Part shown: piece after piece, positions 4,919 through 6,119 of the stretch
Numbering within the stretch: position 1 is the first letter of the stretch
Layout: each line of letters starts with the position of its first letter
DNA from: Candidatus Woesearchaeota archaeon
GTDB taxonomy: Archaea > Nanobdellota > Nanobdellia > Woesearchaeales > GW2011-AR9
Reading direction: 5' to 3'
DNA length: 6,119 nt
Assembly (NCBI GenBank): GCA_016181345.1
Contig: JACOZM010000006.1
Coordinates: 1 to 6,119, forward strand
The notes under the pieces: generated by a model
Database searches by the model: none
What the model was told of the DNA's origin: nothing
The model's input: the letters and a program-made list of their open reading frames with translations, nothing else
Position numbers and translations under genes: made by a program

Positions 4919-6118
4919 TTAATTCGTCACAACCACGTAACGATATGCTGTTTCGTGATATCGGTCATTATTGATGCTTACTTTTACTAGATAATCCCCA
5001 GGAGCAACATCATACGGCAAGGCCATTCGCACTACTCCTCGCTTGGACGTTCCTGCATCAATGTCAAAAGATTTCGATGATCTCTTGATGCCTAACTCTG
5101 GCATGATGACACTTATTTTAGCATTGTCTAGATCAACATTACCTTTGTTATCTAAAACAACATTCACGGAAAGTACCTCGCCAGAAGTAACTTCTTCAGG
5201 AGTTATATGAATCTTCATCAACTGTACACTGTTTCTAGCTTTAGCAACAGTAATAATGAATCGTTGAGTTACGGAGTACTGTCCGTCAGTTGCGGTTACA
5301 ACTACTTCAAACGTTCCAGATTCTTCAGGTGTCCAAGTAATAGTTCCATCATCAAACTCCATTCCTTCCGGCCCATCAACAGTAATCGTTACTGGTGAAT
5401 CATCAGTAACAACAACATCAACTTCTAATTCCTGTCCGATAACAGCAGTTGCATCAGGAATCTCTGCAATAACGGGAGCGTCATTCACTCCATTAACTGT
5501 TACTTGTAATGGGAAGATTGGACTATTGCTTACTCCATCACTTACTCTCACATTAACGATCAAGAGACCATTAAAGTTCAATAATGGAGTGATAGTTGTT
5601 CCATCAACAAGGTAATTACTTCCTGGCAAGACAGTTAAGATGAACGTTGCGCTATCCGCATCTTCAATAATTAGTTGACTCACACTTAATGGTAAAGCAG
5701 TATCCTCATCAATAGTCAAAGGAACTTGTCCAGTTATTCTCGGAGCATCATTTAATGGAGTAACAGTAATTGTTAACGTCATTGAATCAGACAATTCTCC
5801 GTCGGAAATAACTACTTCAACCGTTAAATCTCCCACAAAGTTAGCATCAGGAGTAATTGTCGTACCGACTACACTATAATTATCTCCATCAACTACACTT
5901 ACCGTTAAAGGATCATTCTCCGGATCACTAACTACAAAGTTACTTAGAGTAAATGTCAAAGATGAATCCTCGGGAATGGTATTTTGGCCGGTGTAAGAGG
6001 TGATGGTTGGTGGGAGGTTTGGAGGTAATACAACATTTACAGTTCTCGTTACTTCTACAGCAGCATTACCTGCTGCGTCTTCAACATTATAAGTTACAGT
6101 ATAAGTTCCAACAGTAGT
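4919..6118 (-). CDS. Large secreted surface protein with Ig-like, cadherin-like and CARDB-like repeats (N-terminus outside the window)
   Basis: The minus-strand frame is open from the right window edge to TAA at 4919, giving 399 visible residues. An in-frame TTG at 5959 is not a start, because clear domain sequence continues before it. In order: an Ig/HYR-like repeat (1-30, GTYTVTYNVEDAAGN); two cadherin-like tandem repeats (about 38-126 and 127-214), each with a (S/D)NYxVxGTTITP core and closing in NDAP; a putative-Ig (He_PIG-like) domain (about 215-295, with TITWTPEESGTFEVVVTATDG); and a CARDB-like module (about 299-399). It ends at YRYVVVTN without a membrane helix or sorting tail. Such repeats form extended rods in adhesins and envelope proteins, often calcium-stabilised through D-x-(D/E)-N-D loops such as DPENDP. 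No cysteine is visible in the fragment. It lies upstream of, and on the same strand as, the anchored S-layer-like protein that shares its last module. Adhesion or coat assembly is inferred. Confidence 0.85.
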   Translation of the reverse strand, partial: TTVGTYTVTYNVEDAAGNAAVEVTRTVNVVLPPNLPPTITSYTGQNTIPEDSSLTFTLSNFVVSDPENDPLTVSVVDGDNYSVVGTTITPDANFVGDLTVEVVISDGELSDSMTLTITVTPLNDAPRITGQVPLTIDEDTALPLSVSQLIIEDADSATFILTVLPGSNYLVDGTTITPLLNFNGLLIVNVRVSDGVSNSPIFPLQVTVNGVNDAPVIAEIPDATAVIGQELEVDVVVTDDSPVTITVDGPEGMEFDDGTITWTPEESGTFEVVVTATDGQYSVTQRFIITVAKARNSVQLMKIHITPEEVTSGEVLSVNVVLDNKGNVDLDNAKISVIMPELGIKRSSKSFDIDAGTSKRGVVRMALPYDVAPGDYLVKVSINNDRYHETAYRYVVVTN

Positions 6119-6119
6119 T

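Noticed and set aside
5460..5960. The two cadherin-like repeats as a DNA-level tandem repeat
   Set aside because: The repeats resemble each other at protein level, but their DNA has diverged and no long identical stretch was seen.
1..6119. CRISPR array, tRNA, rRNA or insertion sequence
   Set aside because: No regularly spaced direct repeats, cloverleaf-like sequence, rRNA-like conserved segment or transposase frame was seen on either strand.

Overview
The window looks like a compact chromosomal segment of an AT-rich archaeon, most likely a DPANN lineage such as Woesearchaeota or Pacearchaeota. The support is a geranylgeranyl-reductase-type flavoprotein, two surface proteins built from archaeal S-layer/CARDB-type beta modules, archaeal TATA boxes (for example TTTAAATA preceded by a GCGAAACA BRE-like stretch), and ribosome binding sites matching GAGGTGAT or GGAGG. 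The phylum is inferred from the style of the proteins, not from a marker gene.

Left part (1-2194). The window opens inside a plus-strand gene whose cysteine-bearing C-terminal domain ends at 346. A small minus-strand gene (378-752) converges on it and encodes what looks like a minimal, stand-alone CARF-like Rossmann domain. Between 753 and 911 lies a divergent promoter region with two palindromes. It drives a four-helix membrane protein of unknown function (912-1307). After a T-rich terminator and a hairpin leader comes a 271-residue cytosolic protein of unknown function, possibly a TIM barrel (1379-2194), read from a TTG start.

Right part (2197-6119). Three genes lie on the minus strand. 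Transcription runs leftward from a large secreted protein of cadherin-like and Ig-like repeats (4919 to beyond the window end), through a membrane-anchored S-layer-like protein (3433-4791), to the FAD-dependent reductase (2197-3306). The reductase ends two bases from the converging gene at 2194. The two surface proteins share a related CARDB-type module and probably both serve the cell envelope. The reductase would saturate the isoprenoid chains of the lipids under that envelope.

The most unusual structure is a perfect 19-bp inverted repeat (3407-3425 and 4796-4814) bracketing the S-layer-like gene. One arm contains that gene's own ribosome binding site, so flipping the enclosed DNA would rebuild the same ribosome binding site and start codon on the other strand. 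This is compatible with an invertible surface-gene cassette but is not proof of one. No CRISPR array, tRNA, rRNA, insertion sequence or recombinase gene was seen. No gene-free stretch exceeds 300 bases.
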